Position numbers and translations under genes: made by a program. A stretch of 64,000 bases of DNA from Haloterrigena sp. H1 (GTDB taxonomy: Archaea > Halobacteriota > Halobacteria > Halobacteriales > Natrialbaceae). The stretch is from assembly GCF_005938085.1 (NCBI RefSeq), contig NZ_SMZK01000004.1, positions 93,874 to 157,873 on the forward strand, in the 5' to 3' direction. The notes under the pieces were generated by a model. The model did not search any database and was not told the origin of the DNA. It worked only from the letters and a program-made list of their open reading frames with translations. Below are positions 1 through 8,253 of this stretch, in pieces (position 1 is the first letter of the stretch; every line of letters begins with the position of its first letter).

Positions 1-1019
1 TCTGTGACTATCTCGTTTCCACGCTCATCCGCAAGGTCGCCAGCACCTCGGAAGAGGTCGATAGCCTTTCGTGCGTCACCGTGGCTTTGCGCTGCGAACG
101 CCGCTACAAGCGGAATCACGTCATCCTCGAGGGCGTCTTGTCGGAAGGCGTCACGACGATTTTCGAGGATTTCACGCAACTGGTTCGCATCGTAATCAGG
201 AAAGTAAATATCTCGTGGGTTGAACGAACTCTCGGCCCGTCCGTCGATGTCCTCCATGAACTTCGGGTCATTTGTTAACGCTGCGACCGAGACACGTCCT
301 TCAATTTCGTTCGTATTACTCGCGCGCGACAGCTGATACAGTAGCTTCGAATAGGCGGGTTCTTCGTTTGCTCGGCGGCCGACAAGCAGGTCGATCTCGT
401 CGAGGATAAAGATGACTGAGTCGTAGTATTCGTTGATGAGTTCGTACAGCCGTCTATACTTGCGCTTCGTGGAGACACCCGTTTCAGGAACGCCGATGTC
501 GACATCGACATCTTTCGCGACGGTCTGGACGAGTTCATAGACCGCTTGGTCCAGAGTATTAATCGGCTGGCAGTTTATATCGACGACTCCGAACCGTTCT
601 CCCTTCGACTTACAGAGTTCGATTATCTGTTGTGTGACTGCTCCGATGATGAGTGATTTCCCCGTCCCGGCGGGCCCGTACAGTAGCATGTTCGGAGGGC
701 GATTTCCTTGGAGGGTCGGTTTCAGAAACGAAACGACCGATTCGAGCTGATCGTCACGACCAACTATCCGTTCTTCGTCGATTATCGTGTCTGGCTCAAC
801 GAGATCTCGATTGACGAAAACCGATGATTCCCCCTCATCGTCGAGCATTTCCCGAATTGATCGCTGGGTACTATCTTTAGTAGATGTGTCATTCCTTTCG
901 GATGCAATCTCATCTGTGGACTCCCCACCAGACGTGTTTGTTTGCCCACCGCCATCTTCTGACCGAGTTCCACCATCGAGAGTAGATTGATTCGCACCAT
1001 CCTGATTACTACCGACCAT
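1..1019 (-). CDS. cdc6: Orc1/Cdc6 replication initiator, C-terminus beyond window
   Basis: This AAA+ initiator binds origin boxes and loads the replicative helicase. The reverse strand stays open from an ATG at 1019 to the window edge, about 339 codons. After a Gly/Ser/Thr-rich N-terminal tail of about 55 residues come a typical entry motif (VGRDDQLE), Walker A (GPAGTGKS), Walker B (FILDEIDLL), sensor-type residues (AALTND) and an arginine-finger-like segment (ESSFNPR). The C-terminal winged-helix DNA-binding domain would lie beyond base 1. Six origin-box-like repeats lie directly upstream, the usual haloarchaeal orc-origin pairing. Family assignment is firm. That this is the island's own initiator, not the chromosome's main one, is inferred from the accessory surroundings. 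Confidence 0.93.
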   Translation of the reverse strand, partial: MVGSNQDGANQSTLDGGTRSEDGGGQTNTSGGESTDEIASERNDTSTKDSTQRSIREMLDDEGESSVFVNRDLVEPDTIIDEERIVGRDDQLESVVSFLKPTLQGNRPPNMLLYGPAGTGKSLIIGAVTQQIIELCKSKGERFGVVDINCQPINTLDQAVYELVQTVAKDVDVDIGVPETGVSTKRKYRRLYELINEYYDSVIFILDEIDLLVGRRANEEPAYSKLLYQLSRASNTNEIEGRVSVAALTNDPKFMEDIDGRAESSFNPRDIYFPDYDANQLREILENRRDAFRQDALEDDVIPLVAAFAAQSHGDARKAIDLFRGAGDLADERGNEIVT

Positions 1020-1500
1020 ATACTTGCTGCTCAATCGAGCACTAAAAAGATTCACCTCCATCGATGTTTATCTGGTGGATCTAGAGTGCATAAAGCGAGT
1101 ATTCGACTGTTCCATGTTTCTGGAGAGTAGACCTCCACCGAAGTATAGCCGTCCGGAGGCTCCCCGTCGTCGATGTGTAAATCGTGCTCCCTCGATTTCC
1201 TATGAACCTGTGCGTTATGTTTCTGTCACTATGCTCCCCACTCCCCGCCATCGATGTGTAAGCTATGCGTCTGACACCCCGTCTTCGAAGTGTAACTGTC
1301 ATCTCACACCCCCCGCCATCGATGTGAAAACCGGTTCCTTCTGGCATTCTCTGTGATGCTTCTTACTGGTTTTTGATTCGTACACGGGGAGCTAAGCCTG
1401 ACTTCCAAGCTTACTACTCGAAAGCGGGACAGAGATTTAACATTCTTCTCAAACTACAAGTCAGGTCTGACGGGTCCTTTATATCGTGATTGTCTGGTAT
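1020..1500. other. Probable replication origin
   Basis: This stretch of about 480 bases holds no credible gene. It combines the six origin-box-like repeats next to orc1/cdc6 with an AT-richer section (about 1355-1500, several T/A runs) that could serve as the unwinding element. No matching array of opposite orientation is visible beyond the AT-rich part. The call rests on layout and on the repeats. Autonomous replication is not shown. Confidence 0.6.
1054..1328. repeat. Six origin-recognition-box-like repeats
   Basis: Six related boxes share one orientation, at about 1054-1072, 1132-1148, 1161-1180, 1242-1261, 1276-1295 and 1308-1328. The last four are the best kept and follow the pattern CCCCGYCDTCGAWGTGTAA. 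Read on the other strand each ends in a GGGG string, a known feature of haloarchaeal origin boxes. They sit immediately upstream of the orc1/cdc6 start. Spacing is irregular, so this is not a CRISPR array. Confidence 0.72.
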
Positions 1501-1514
1501 TCTGAGGTTCGATC

Positions 1515-1755
1515 ACTGAACGCCGGCTACCCTGCGCTGGGCGCGACGACGACCAGTTCGTCACCTTCGTCAACGAGGTCCTGATCGATCTTGAGGAGCG
1601 GTACGGAGTGGCCACACTGAGCGATGACCGCGTCCAAGAGCTGACGAACCGATACTACCGGGGATTCGAAATCCGTCAGGAACTCGACGAACTAGCGAAT
1701 GACCTCATCCTCGAAGTCACGGAGATCAGGGATCGAATTACGTATCTTAAGAGTT
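1515..1755 (+). pseudogene. Fragment of an unrecognised haloarchaeal gene
   Basis: One plus-strand frame from about 1515 encodes an acidic, gene-like peptide (DDDQFVTFVNEVLIDLEERY, then more helix-rich sequence containing RVQELTNRYYRGFEIRQEL), and it ends in unrelated sequence after about 1755. No ATG or GTG start with a plausible upstream region is seen before the gene-like stretch, and an in-frame stop lies just upstream. The codon pattern is that of a real gene. I do not recognise the family. It is probably the internal piece of a gene broken by rearrangement near the origin. Confidence 0.35.
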
Positions 1756-1765
1756 CAGCCCGATA

Positions 1766-1966
1766 TCATCGCTCGAGAACCTCAGTATCGGGGTGTTTCC
1801 CAGCTGGACCGGCAACTGCCTTCGCACGCTCGAGTTCACGGATCTCTTGTTGAGCCTGCCGTTCGAGCAGTTCGGCTTGCCGACACCGTTCACGAGCAAT
1901 GTCGTCGACAACGTCCTCGTCATCGATCGTGAACCGCTTACCACGGTGATCGATCTGCTCGAGCAT
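1766..1966 (-). CDS. Small acidic helical protein, unknown
   Basis: A 66-residue protein starting MLEQIDHRGKRF, with an acidic stretch (TIDDEDVVDDIARERC) followed by a charged helix of the RQAELLERQ type. Its ATG overlaps the TGA of the small zinc-binding gene upstream (TGATG), so the two are probably co-transcribed and translationally coupled. I see no domain that gives a function. Small genes of this kind are typical of haloarchaeal plasmids and proviruses. Confidence 0.5.
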   Translation of the reverse strand: MLEQIDHRGKRFTIDDEDVVDDIARERCRQAELLERQAQQEIRELERAKAVAGPAGKHPDTEVLER

Positions 1967-2130
1967 CAGTACCGATCCTCGGCTTCGTCCACTGCAGCAT
2001 CTCGAGCGTCCGCTTGGAGGTGCTCGTAGCGGACCTCACAGCTGTCCGAACAGAACCGACCAGCATATCCTGCCCGATCGCGAGCAGGTTCTGAACACGT
2101 CGGCATCCGACACTCATTGCGGTCAGTCAT
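1966..2130 (-). CDS. 54-residue zinc-binding protein
   Basis: ATG at 2130 opens a 54-residue protein with four cysteines spaced C-x4-C and C-x3-C (CRMPTC, then FCSDSC after about 14 residues), which suggests one treble-clef-like zinc site, followed by an acidic helix ending EDRY. The stop overlaps the start of the next gene by one base. The function is unknown. The cysteine pattern is visible directly; zinc binding is inferred. Confidence 0.55.
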   Translation of the reverse strand: MTDRNECRMPTCSEPARDRAGYAGRFCSDSCEVRYEHLQADARDAAVDEAEDRY

Positions 2131-2160
2131 CTGCCGATCCCTCGGTTCAGGAGCTGAGGT

Positions 2161-2605
2161 GTTTCAGTGGCTGTCGATGTGATTGCTGTCTCTCGTTGTC
2201 TCATGGGTTGCTACGGTGGACTCCCTTCGAGCCCCCGTACCCCTTCTGGGGGATACAAACCGTCTCGAGTAACGAGGTCGATCGACGGTTAGTGGCTGAA
2301 CGTGCCATCTGGCGCAGGGACAAGTCCCGTCCGGATCTCGAGGTCGACACGGCGAAGATGCTTGCAGCCATTGTTTGGCTGGCGCTGCTCGAAATTGACC
2401 TCGTAGAGCGGACCCAGTTTTGCAAAGCCGACGTCCAGCCTTTCGTTCAGTGCACGGCGTGTTCGTGGGTCGTTGATCGAGTAGTCTCCTGCCTCGAGTG
2501 CAGTCTCCGGCTGAAAATCATCACAGTGGCCGGTGAACCCGTCGCGGCGGTTGCGTTCTTGGACGCACTTCCTGCAACAACTTCTCCAAGAGAAAATAGA
2601 GTTCG
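2161..2605. repeat. Duplicated segment, copy 1 (SWIM gene region)
   Basis: This stretch closely resembles about 9061-9535 over some 450 bases, including non-coding sequence downstream of the SWIM gene (CATGGGTTGCTRCGGTGGAC in both). Copy 1 has lost an internal piece of the gene. The pair shows duplication of a block within the island. Confidence 0.7.
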
Positions 2606-2609
2606 CCAA
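2289..2609 (-). pseudogene. Broken SWIM zinc-finger gene
   Basis: The 106-residue reading frame matches the intact SWIM protein encoded at 9187-9747. It shares, for example, DPRTRRALNE, EQRQP..GCKHLRRVDLE and the C-terminus TGLVPAPDGTF. The segment carrying the first half of the metal site (CTCLDF and about 20 residues before it) is deleted, so YEV runs straight into NFEQRQP and the CxC pair is missing. The N-terminal third also differs. With half the zinc ligands gone it should not fold as a SWIM domain, so I call it a decayed duplicate. Confidence 0.6.
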
Positions 2610-2657
2610 TCCTGGCTGGGCTGTAGGTTGAGCCGTTTAATTCTGTGCCTGTGCTGT

Positions 2658-2665
2658 GAGTAAGT
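2658..2665. repeat. Target duplication GAGTAAGT, left copy
   Basis: The 8-base GAGTAAGT lies directly left of the first ISH1-like element. The same 8 bases lie directly right of the second element (4856-4863). There is no copy at the junction between the two, so the tandem pair occupies a single insertion site. Confidence 0.85.
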
Positions 2666-3783
2666 TGCCTTGTTGAACGCAAGACAGCGTCGGGTGGGGT
2701 TGCTGATCTACAATTTCACGGCGTTAGAGACGACTTTTCGACCTCAGAAGATGCAGTAGCTGTCACTCACAGCGATTGCTGATGAGTCAAAACTATGGTA
2801 CCTTGCTCCGTTGTTCCGGTGACGACGGCGATGCTTCTCCCGGATACGTCCGGAGAAGGGGAGCAGGCGGCGAGCCTAACTCGCCGCCTGCGTCAGGTTA
2901 TGCACGATGCACTTGCGAGTCAGCTCCCGGAACTGGCCGTGCCAGCTCCGGGAGCGCAGCTTCTCGCCGTCGTCTTCCTTCAACTGCGAGAAGCCTGTCT
3001 CACTCATCCAGCGCTGGTTGTAGTCATCGTTCATTCGGGCGTTGTGGGCCTTCTGCAACGGTGTCTGCTCCCTGTGCTTGATCAACGGTCGCGTTGACTC
3101 GGAGCGACACTCCTCACGGAGGTCGCTCCACGAGTAGTTCGCGTCAGCAGACAACACACGCAGGTCTTCCGCATTCCGGCGGAAGACCTGCATCCCGATG
3201 TGGCCGTCCCAGGCCTTCTGCGTCGTAAAATGAACGTCCTTGATCGCCAGTGAGTTCACGTCGATCAAGATCGTTGTCTTCATCGACTGGAATGAGTAGT
3301 TCGCTCGGTCGCGGTAGTGGTAGCTGGTTTGATCGCGCTGGAAGCCACTTGCATCAATCGCAGCTTCACCACTCCAGCCCGCCTGCTCCGCGCTTCGGCG
3401 GAGCAGGCGGCGGAGTTCACGCATCCGATACTCGTCTTCCCACCGGCAGAACGAACTGTAGTGCGGTGCCTCGTCGAGATCGAATACAGCAAGAACACCT
3501 GGCATCTCGTTGAGGTAGTCTTCAGTTTCACGGAGGCTCTTCTCCAGTTCGACGCGGAACAGAATTAACGCGATCTGTGTCCACTTGGCGTACCCGTCCG
3601 CGCCGTCCGGCGCGGCGGGTACGTCCGGATTGTCAACGTGCTGTTTGGCAAGGTCTCGACACATTCGCGCTAGCCGTCTGAGCGATGCCATATCGCCAGA
3701 CGGCGTCCATTTCCCAGTTAATCTGACGGAAGATAACCGTGAGAGCGTCTGAGGCTGTCGTCATTCGGCGGCAAAACAAGGCA
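2666..3783 (-). mobile_element. ISH1-like element, complete, 1118 bp (copy 1)
   Basis: The element begins TGCCTTGTTGAACG and ends with the inverted TGCCTTGTT (AACAAGGCA) at 3783, giving a 9-base terminal inverted repeat and a length of 1118 bp. An 8-base target duplication and this length match ISH1 of the IS5 family as I know it. The encoded protein is identical to that of the copy at 16781-17898, so one of the two moved recently. Its right end abuts a second copy lacking its own left end. Confidence 0.88.
2876..3691 (-). CDS. IS5-family (ISH1 group) transposase
   Basis: A 271-residue DDE transposase that cuts and joins the element's ends. The likely acidic triad is visible in AIDASGF, SADANYSW and MSETGFS, in the expected order. 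The N-terminal helical part (RLARMCRDLAKQHVDNPD) should bind the terminal repeats. The protein is full length, without stops, and is identical in sequence to the product of 16873-17688. It is the only gene in the element. Confidence 0.93.
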   Translation of the reverse strand: MASLRRLARMCRDLAKQHVDNPDVPAAPDGADGYAKWTQIALILFRVELEKSLRETEDYLNEMPGVLAVFDLDEAPHYSSFCRWEDEYRMRELRRLLRRSAEQAGWSGEAAIDASGFQRDQTSYHYRDRANYSFQSMKTTILIDVNSLAIKDVHFTTQKAWDGHIGMQVFRRNAEDLRVLSADANYSWSDLREECRSESTRPLIKHREQTPLQKAHNARMNDDYNQRWMSETGFSQLKEDDGEKLRSRSWHGQFRELTRKCIVHNLTQAAS

Positions 3784-4855
3784 ATTTTACGGCGTTAGAG
3801 ACGACTTTTCGACCTCAGAAGATGCAGTAGCTGTCAGTCACAGCGATTGCTGATGAGTCAAAACTATGGTACCTTGCTCCGTTGTTCCGGTGACGACGGC
3901 GATGCCTCTCCCGGATACGTCCGGAAAAGGGGAGCAGGCGGCGAGCCCTAACTCGCCGCCTGCGTTAGGTTATGCACGATGCACTTGCGAGTTAGCTCCC
4001 GGAACTGGCCGTGCCAGCTCCGGGAGCGGAGCTTCTCGCCGTCGTCTTGCTTCAACTGCGAGAAGCCGGTTTCACTCATCCAGCGCTGGTTGTAGTCCTC
4101 GTTCATCCGGGCGTTGTGAGCCTTCTGTAACGGTGTCTGTTCCCTGTGCTTGATCAACGGTCGAGTTGAGTTGGAGCGACACTCCTCGCGGAGGTCGCTC
4201 CACGAGTAGTTTGCGTCAGCAGACAACACACGCAGGTCTTCCGCGTTCCGGCGGAAGACCTGCATCCCAATGTGACCATCCCACGCCTTCTGCGTCGTAA
4301 AATGAACGTCCTTGATTGCTAGCGAGTTTACGTCGATCAAGATCGTCGTCTTCAGCGACCGATACGAGAAGCCTGCCCGGTCACGGTAATGATGGCTGGT
4401 TTGATCGCGCTGGAAGCCACTCGCGTCAATCGCGGCTTCGCCACTCCAGCCCGCCTGCTCCGCGCTTCGGCGGAGCAGGCGGCGGAGTTCACGCATTCGA
4501 TACTGTTGTTCCCATCGGGACAGCGAACTGTAGTGCGGTGCCTCGTCGAGATCAAATACAGCAAGAACAGCTGGCATCTCGTTGAGGTAGTCTTCAGTTT
4601 CACGGAGGCTCTTCTCCAGTTCTACGCGGAACAGAATCAACGCGATCTGTGTCCACTTGGCGTACCCGTCCGCGCCGTCCGGCGCGGCGGGTACGTCCGG
4701 ATCGTCAACGTGCTGTTTGGCAAGGTCTCGACACATTCGCGCTAGCCGTCTGAGCGATGCCATATCGCCAGACGGCGTCCATTTCCCGGTTAATCTGACG
4801 GAAGATAACCGTGAGAGCGTCTGAGACTGTCGTCATTCGGCGGCAAAACAAGGCA
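3784..4855 (-). mobile_element. ISH1-like element lacking one end (copy 2)
   Basis: This copy starts at the sequence that corresponds to position 2711 of copy 1, so about 46 bases including one terminal repeat are gone. The other end (AACAAGGCA at 4855) is intact and followed by the target duplication GAGTAAGT. It differs from copy 1 at scattered positions. Lacking a terminus, it should not move by itself, though its transposase could act on other copies. Confidence 0.85.
3948..4763 (-). CDS. IS5-family (ISH1 group) transposase
   Basis: A 271-residue transposase nearly identical to that of copy 1. Differences include VDDPD for VDNPD near the start, LSRWEQQY for FCRWEDEY, and AGFSYRSL for ANYSFQSM. 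The DDE motifs (AIDASGF, SADANYSW, MSETGFS) are intact, so the protein should be active even though its own element has lost a terminus. The divergence shows the tandem pair was not made by simple recent doubling of one copy. Confidence 0.9.
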   Translation of the reverse strand: MASLRRLARMCRDLAKQHVDDPDVPAAPDGADGYAKWTQIALILFRVELEKSLRETEDYLNEMPAVLAVFDLDEAPHYSSLSRWEQQYRMRELRRLLRRSAEQAGWSGEAAIDASGFQRDQTSHHYRDRAGFSYRSLKTTILIDVNSLAIKDVHFTTQKAWDGHIGMQVFRRNAEDLRVLSADANYSWSDLREECRSNSTRPLIKHREQTPLQKAHNARMNEDYNQRWMSETGFSQLKQDDGEKLRSRSWHGQFRELTRKCIVHNLTQAAS

Positions 4856-4863
4856 GAGTAAGT
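4856..4863. repeat. Target duplication GAGTAAGT, right copy
   Basis: Same 8 bases as at 2658-2665, immediately after the outer terminus of copy 2. Together they bracket both elements. Confidence 0.85.
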
Positions 4864-4888
4864 CCTCTACCGAAAAAGCAGGTCGAGT

Positions 4889-4911
4889 GCCTCGGGGCTT
4901 GACCCCGAGGC
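4889..4911. other. Perfect hairpin, possible IS200/IS605 right-end remnant
   Basis: GCCTCGGGG, a 5-base CTTGA loop and CCCCGAGGC form a 9-bp perfect stem. I recall similar hairpins at the right ends of haloarchaeal IS605-type (TnpB) elements, but no tnpB reading frame is present here. It could equally be a terminator-like or chance hairpin. The remaining bases up to 5040 hold nothing I can name. Confidence 0.35.
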
Positions 4912-5040
4912 GGTTCACTACTTAGGACGTTCGTTGAATCCGCCACAGTCTGACCGCTTTCCTACGGTGTCGGCCTGACTGATGACTGCTTCGGTGGCGT
5001 CGTCGAGACCTGCCTTCGTGAGCTGACGGTCTCTCTGTTA

Positions 5041-5811
5041 TCATCCCTCGACGGGATAATACTCGTCGTCGTTCAGCGCATCGGGGATCGCCTCGTGGTC
5101 GACAGTGATGGCCATACCCTTACAGCGGGCGAGTGCGAGCATCGCCGTCGCGTCGAGAGCGACAGCTTTCTGGACTGGATCGGCGTCACGGGCGCTGGCG
5201 ACATGGTCACGGTGGAACTCGAGCAGCCCTTCGATGCCGGCCAAGACATCTGATTTGGAATCAGCGAGAAGTCCTCGAACGAATCGGATATAGGCGTCAT
5301 AGCGTGCCCTGTCCCAGTCGCTCCCATGCTCGGCTACATTCTGTTCGAGCGTCTCGAGATGCTGTTCGGCGGTGTCGTTATCGAGAACGATCGAGCTTAG
5401 CGACCGCGCGAGGTCAATTCGGTGGGCGAACTCACGCTTGTCGAGTTCGTCTACGAACGGCTCTGTAGTCCGGGCGTATACCGTTTCGGTGGTGTCTTCG
5501 ACGTTCTGGCGGGCTAGCAGGGCGGCGAACAGCCCATCGACGTAGTCGCTCCACGGCCCTGGTGATGCTGGGCTTCGTGGTTCCTCTTCGTACTTCGAGT
5601 CCCATTTGCTGTTTGCATAGATCGGCCACTCTTCGGTTAGCGCCCGAAACCAGTCGCTGGCACCATCGACATCGCCCAGCGCAAGCAGGCCGACGGCGAC
5701 CGCCTGTGCCCGATTGGGTCGGGTGACGACGGCAGCTTCGATGCCGTCTTTGCCGTCCAACAGGCGGTTACGTTCCGTCGACACCAGGTCGGCTACTGCA
5801 TGTCGTATCAT
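5041..5811 (-). CDS. Imm49-like immunity protein, paralogue 1
   Basis: A 256-residue soluble, acidic, largely helical protein. Length, the repeated helical pattern and the tail (LARCKGMAITVDHEAIPDAL) resemble the Imm49 family that protects against polymorphic toxins. That assignment is from memory of the family, without a search. It is followed head to tail by two close relatives. The N-terminal signature RLLDGKDGIEAAVVTRPNRA is shared by all three. No toxin gene is visible beside it, so it may be an orphan antidote or serve a different purpose. Confidence 0.6.
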   Translation of the reverse strand: MIRHAVADLVSTERNRLLDGKDGIEAAVVTRPNRAQAVAVGLLALGDVDGASDWFRALTEEWPIYANSKWDSKYEEEPRSPASPGPWSDYVDGLFAALLARQNVEDTTETVYARTTEPFVDELDKREFAHRIDLARSLSSIVLDNDTAEQHLETLEQNVAEHGSDWDRARYDAYIRFVRGLLADSKSDVLAGIEGLLEFHRDHVASARDADPVQKAVALDATAMLALARCKGMAITVDHEAIPDALNDDEYYPVEG

Positions 5812-5851
5812 TGTGGTTGGAGTCGGCTTCGGAACCTCGTGACACCTCTCG

Positions 5852-6628
5852 TTATCTTTCGTTCCCTACTGGATAGTATTCGTCGTCGTTCAGCGCGTCC
5901 GGAATGGCGTCGTGGTCAACGGTGATGGCCATTCCCTCCCGGTGGGCCAGTGCCAGCATCGCCGTTGCATCCAGTGCGACTGCGTTGTCGACCGCGTCCA
6001 CACCGCTTCCACCAACAAGATGCGTCTGATGGAACGTCAGAAGGGCGTCGATGCCGGCCGAGACCTTCGGCTCCGACCTCGTCTGGAGTCCGCGAAGTGT
6101 TTGTGCGTAGGCGTGGTACCTGTCGTGGTCCCAGTCGTTTCCGCGTTCGTCGACGCGCTGTTCGAGAGTGTCGACGAAATCCGATAGCGATGGATCGGCC
6201 ACGATGTAACCGCTGAGTGACCGCACGAGGTCAACCCGGAACGCCAGGTCTCGATTCTCCAGTTCGTCGACAAACTCCTCGGTCGCCCGCTTGTGGACTG
6301 TATCGGCGACATCTTCGACTTCCCCTCGTCCCAGTAGCGCACAGTAGATGACGTTGACGTAGTCTTCCCAGGGCCCCCGCTGGGCCGACTGTCTGGGTTC
6401 CTTCTCGTACTGTGCGTCCCAACTGTTGCCTGCGTAGATGAGCAACTCCGCTGTCAGTGCTCGAAACCAGGCTTTGGCCTCGTCGACATCGCCCAGCGCA
6501 AGCAGGCCGACGGCGACCGTCTGTGCCCGATTGGGTCGGGTAACGACGGCAGCTTCGATACCGTCTTTGCCGTCCAACAGGCAGTTACGTTCCGTCGACA
6601 CTAGGTCGGCTACTGCATGTCGTATCAT
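5852..6628 (-). CDS. Imm49-like immunity protein, paralogue 2
   Basis: A 258-residue protein. Its first 50 residues are nearly identical to paralogue 1 (CLLDGKDGIEAAVVTRPNRA, GLLALGDVD), the middle is strongly diverged, and the C-terminus converges again (ALDATAMLALAHREGMAITV, DALNDDEYYPV). Conserved ends around a variable centre suggest either selection on a target-binding surface or gene conversion of the ends. The start context (ATG in GCATGTCGTATCATTG on the plus strand) is also the same as in paralogue 1. Confidence 0.6.
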   Translation of the reverse strand: MIRHAVADLVSTERNCLLDGKDGIEAAVVTRPNRAQTVAVGLLALGDVDEAKAWFRALTAELLIYAGNSWDAQYEKEPRQSAQRGPWEDYVNVIYCALLGRGEVEDVADTVHKRATEEFVDELENRDLAFRVDLVRSLSGYIVADPSLSDFVDTLEQRVDERGNDWDHDRYHAYAQTLRGLQTRSEPKVSAGIDALLTFHQTHLVGGSGVDAVDNAVALDATAMLALAHREGMAITVDHDAIPDALNDDEYYPVGNER

Positions 6629-6668
6629 TGTGGTTGGAGTCGGCTTCGGAATCTCGTGATACCCCTCG

Positions 6669-7156
6669 TTATCGTTCGTTCCCTACTGGATAGTATTCGT
6701 CGTCGTTCAGCGCGTCGGGTATGAGTTCGTCCTCGATAGTGATGGCCATGCCCTCGCGGCGCGCGAGTGCGAGCATCGCTGTCGCGTCGAGGGCGACGGC
6801 TTTCTGGACGGCGTCGGCGTCTCGGGCGCTGGCCACGTGGTCCCGATGGAACTCGAGAAGTCCGTCAATGCCGGCTTCGACCTCGGAGACATCGGTACCG
6901 TTGAGTCCTCGGAGGACCCTGACGTAGGGTAGATACCGCGCGACAGCCCACGGTTTGTCCTGCTCTTTCACGGCATTTTCGAGCGCCGTCGCGTGTTCCT
7001 CGACCGTTCCGGTGTCGAGGAGATAACTGCTCAGAGCGCGGGCCAGATCGATGCGGTGGGCCAGAGACCGGTTTTCGAGGTCGTCAATGAATGCTGCCGT
7101 AGCACGCTCGTTGGCTTCTTCTTGCTCTGTTGCAGCGTCGAATAGCACCAGTTTCA
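6669..7156 (-). pseudogene. Imm49-like paralogue 3, C-terminal part
   Basis: About 160 residues (from about LFDAATEQEEANERA) align with the C-terminal two thirds of paralogues 1 and 2 and end identically in DALNDDEYYPVGNER. Upstream the frame runs into the ISH1-like element at 7157, and the matching N-terminal part resumes beyond it at 8578-8254. About a dozen residues next to the element have no counterpart in the intact paralogues, so the two halves may not come from exactly one gene. Confidence 0.6.
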
Positions 7157-8253
7157 GCCTTGTTCTCGGCTGATTTCCGTGAGGCTTGTGGGGAATTGGA
7201 CGCCGTCTTGCGATATGAGGTCGAAACGACCGATCATACGGCAGTGTAAGAATCTTGCCAAACAGCACGTGGATAACCCTGACGAACCCGCTGCGCCGGA
7301 CGGCGCCAGCGGGTTCGCCGAGTGGACTCAGATCGCGTTTATCCTCTTGCATGCGGAACTCGACAAAGATTTCCGAGAGACTGAAGCATGGTTCAATGAC
7401 TCCAGAGCCATCCGTGAAGAGCTTAACATCGACAAATCGCCGGATCACACCACGCTCTGTCGATGGGAGCAACAGGTCGACATGCGTGAACTCCGCAGCC
7501 TGCTCCGCCGCAGTGCGGAGCAGGCTGGCTGGTCGGGAACAGCAGCAATCGACGCCAGTGGCTTCCAGCGAGATCAAACCAGCTATCATTACCGGAATCG
7601 TGCTGGCTTCTCGTTTCACAAGCTGAAGACAACGATTTTGGTCGATACAGAGTCACTGGCGATCAAAGACGTTCATTTCACGACGAAGCGCAAGTGGGAC
7701 GGACACATCGGCTTGCAGGTCTATCGGCGCAACGCCGAAGACCTGCAAGAGTTCCTTGCAGATGCGAACTATTCGTGGTCAGATCTCAGAGAGGAGTGTC
7801 GCGCTGGCGCGACACGACCGCTAATCAAACACAGAGAGCACAATGCGCTGAAGAAAGCGCATAACGCTCGGATGGACGAAGATCTGTACCATCAGCGGAC
7901 ACTGAGTGAGACTGCGTTCTCACTGCTGAAGGATGACGGTGAGAAGTTACGCTCTCGGAGCTGGCACGGCCAGTTCCGAGAGCTCACGCGCAAGTGTATC
8001 GTGCATAACCTATCGCAGGCGGCGAGTTAGGGCTCGCCGCCTGCTCTCTTTCTCTGGACGTATCCGCCAGAGACATCGCCGTCATCCACGTACGGGTTCT
8101 CACAAAGTGACCTAATTCTGATGGTTGCAGAATCAACGAACTGTACTCCTCCCACATCATCCAGATCTCAAAACCATCAGTACAGGAGTTCTAACGCCAT
8201 CTGCCTGAATATCAAAATTTCAATACTGCCGCCGTCTTGCGTTCAACAGAGCA
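7157..8253 (+). mobile_element. Divergent ISH1-like element (copy 3) inside an Imm49-like gene
   Basis: The left end (GCCTTGTTCTCGGC) and right end (TTGCGTTCAACAGAGCA) match the termini of the other ISH1-like copies imperfectly, and I find no clear 8-base target duplication. The element points opposite to the gene it interrupts. Sequence divergence in the transposase (about 70% similar by eye) marks it as an older or separate lineage. Boundaries are good to a few bases. Confidence 0.65.
7215..8030 (+). CDS. IS5-family (ISH1 group) transposase, divergent
   Basis: A 271-residue transposase if the ATG at 7215 (MRSKRPIIRQCKNLAKQH) is used, which matches the length of the other copies. The frame is open further upstream. 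The triad motifs AIDASGF, LADANYSW and LSETAFS are intact, and so is the C-terminal block RSRSWHGQFRELTRKCIVHN. Likely still functional, but its element's ends look degraded. Confidence 0.88.
   Translation: MRSKRPIIRQCKNLAKQHVDNPDEPAAPDGASGFAEWTQIAFILLHAELDKDFRETEAWFNDSRAIREELNIDKSPDHTTLCRWEQQVDMRELRSLLRRSAEQAGWSGTAAIDASGFQRDQTSYHYRNRAGFSFHKLKTTILVDTESLAIKDVHFTTKRKWDGHIGLQVYRRNAEDLQEFLADANYSWSDLREECRAGATRPLIKHREHNALKKAHNARMDEDLYHQRTLSETAFSLLKDDGEKLRSRSWHGQFRELTRKCIVHNLSQAAS

Noticed and set aside
1054..1328. Possible CRISPR array
   Set aside because: The repeats are short, degenerate and irregularly spaced and lie by orc1/cdc6. They fit origin boxes. No cas genes are present, and the Cas4-like protein at 15966 stands without an array.
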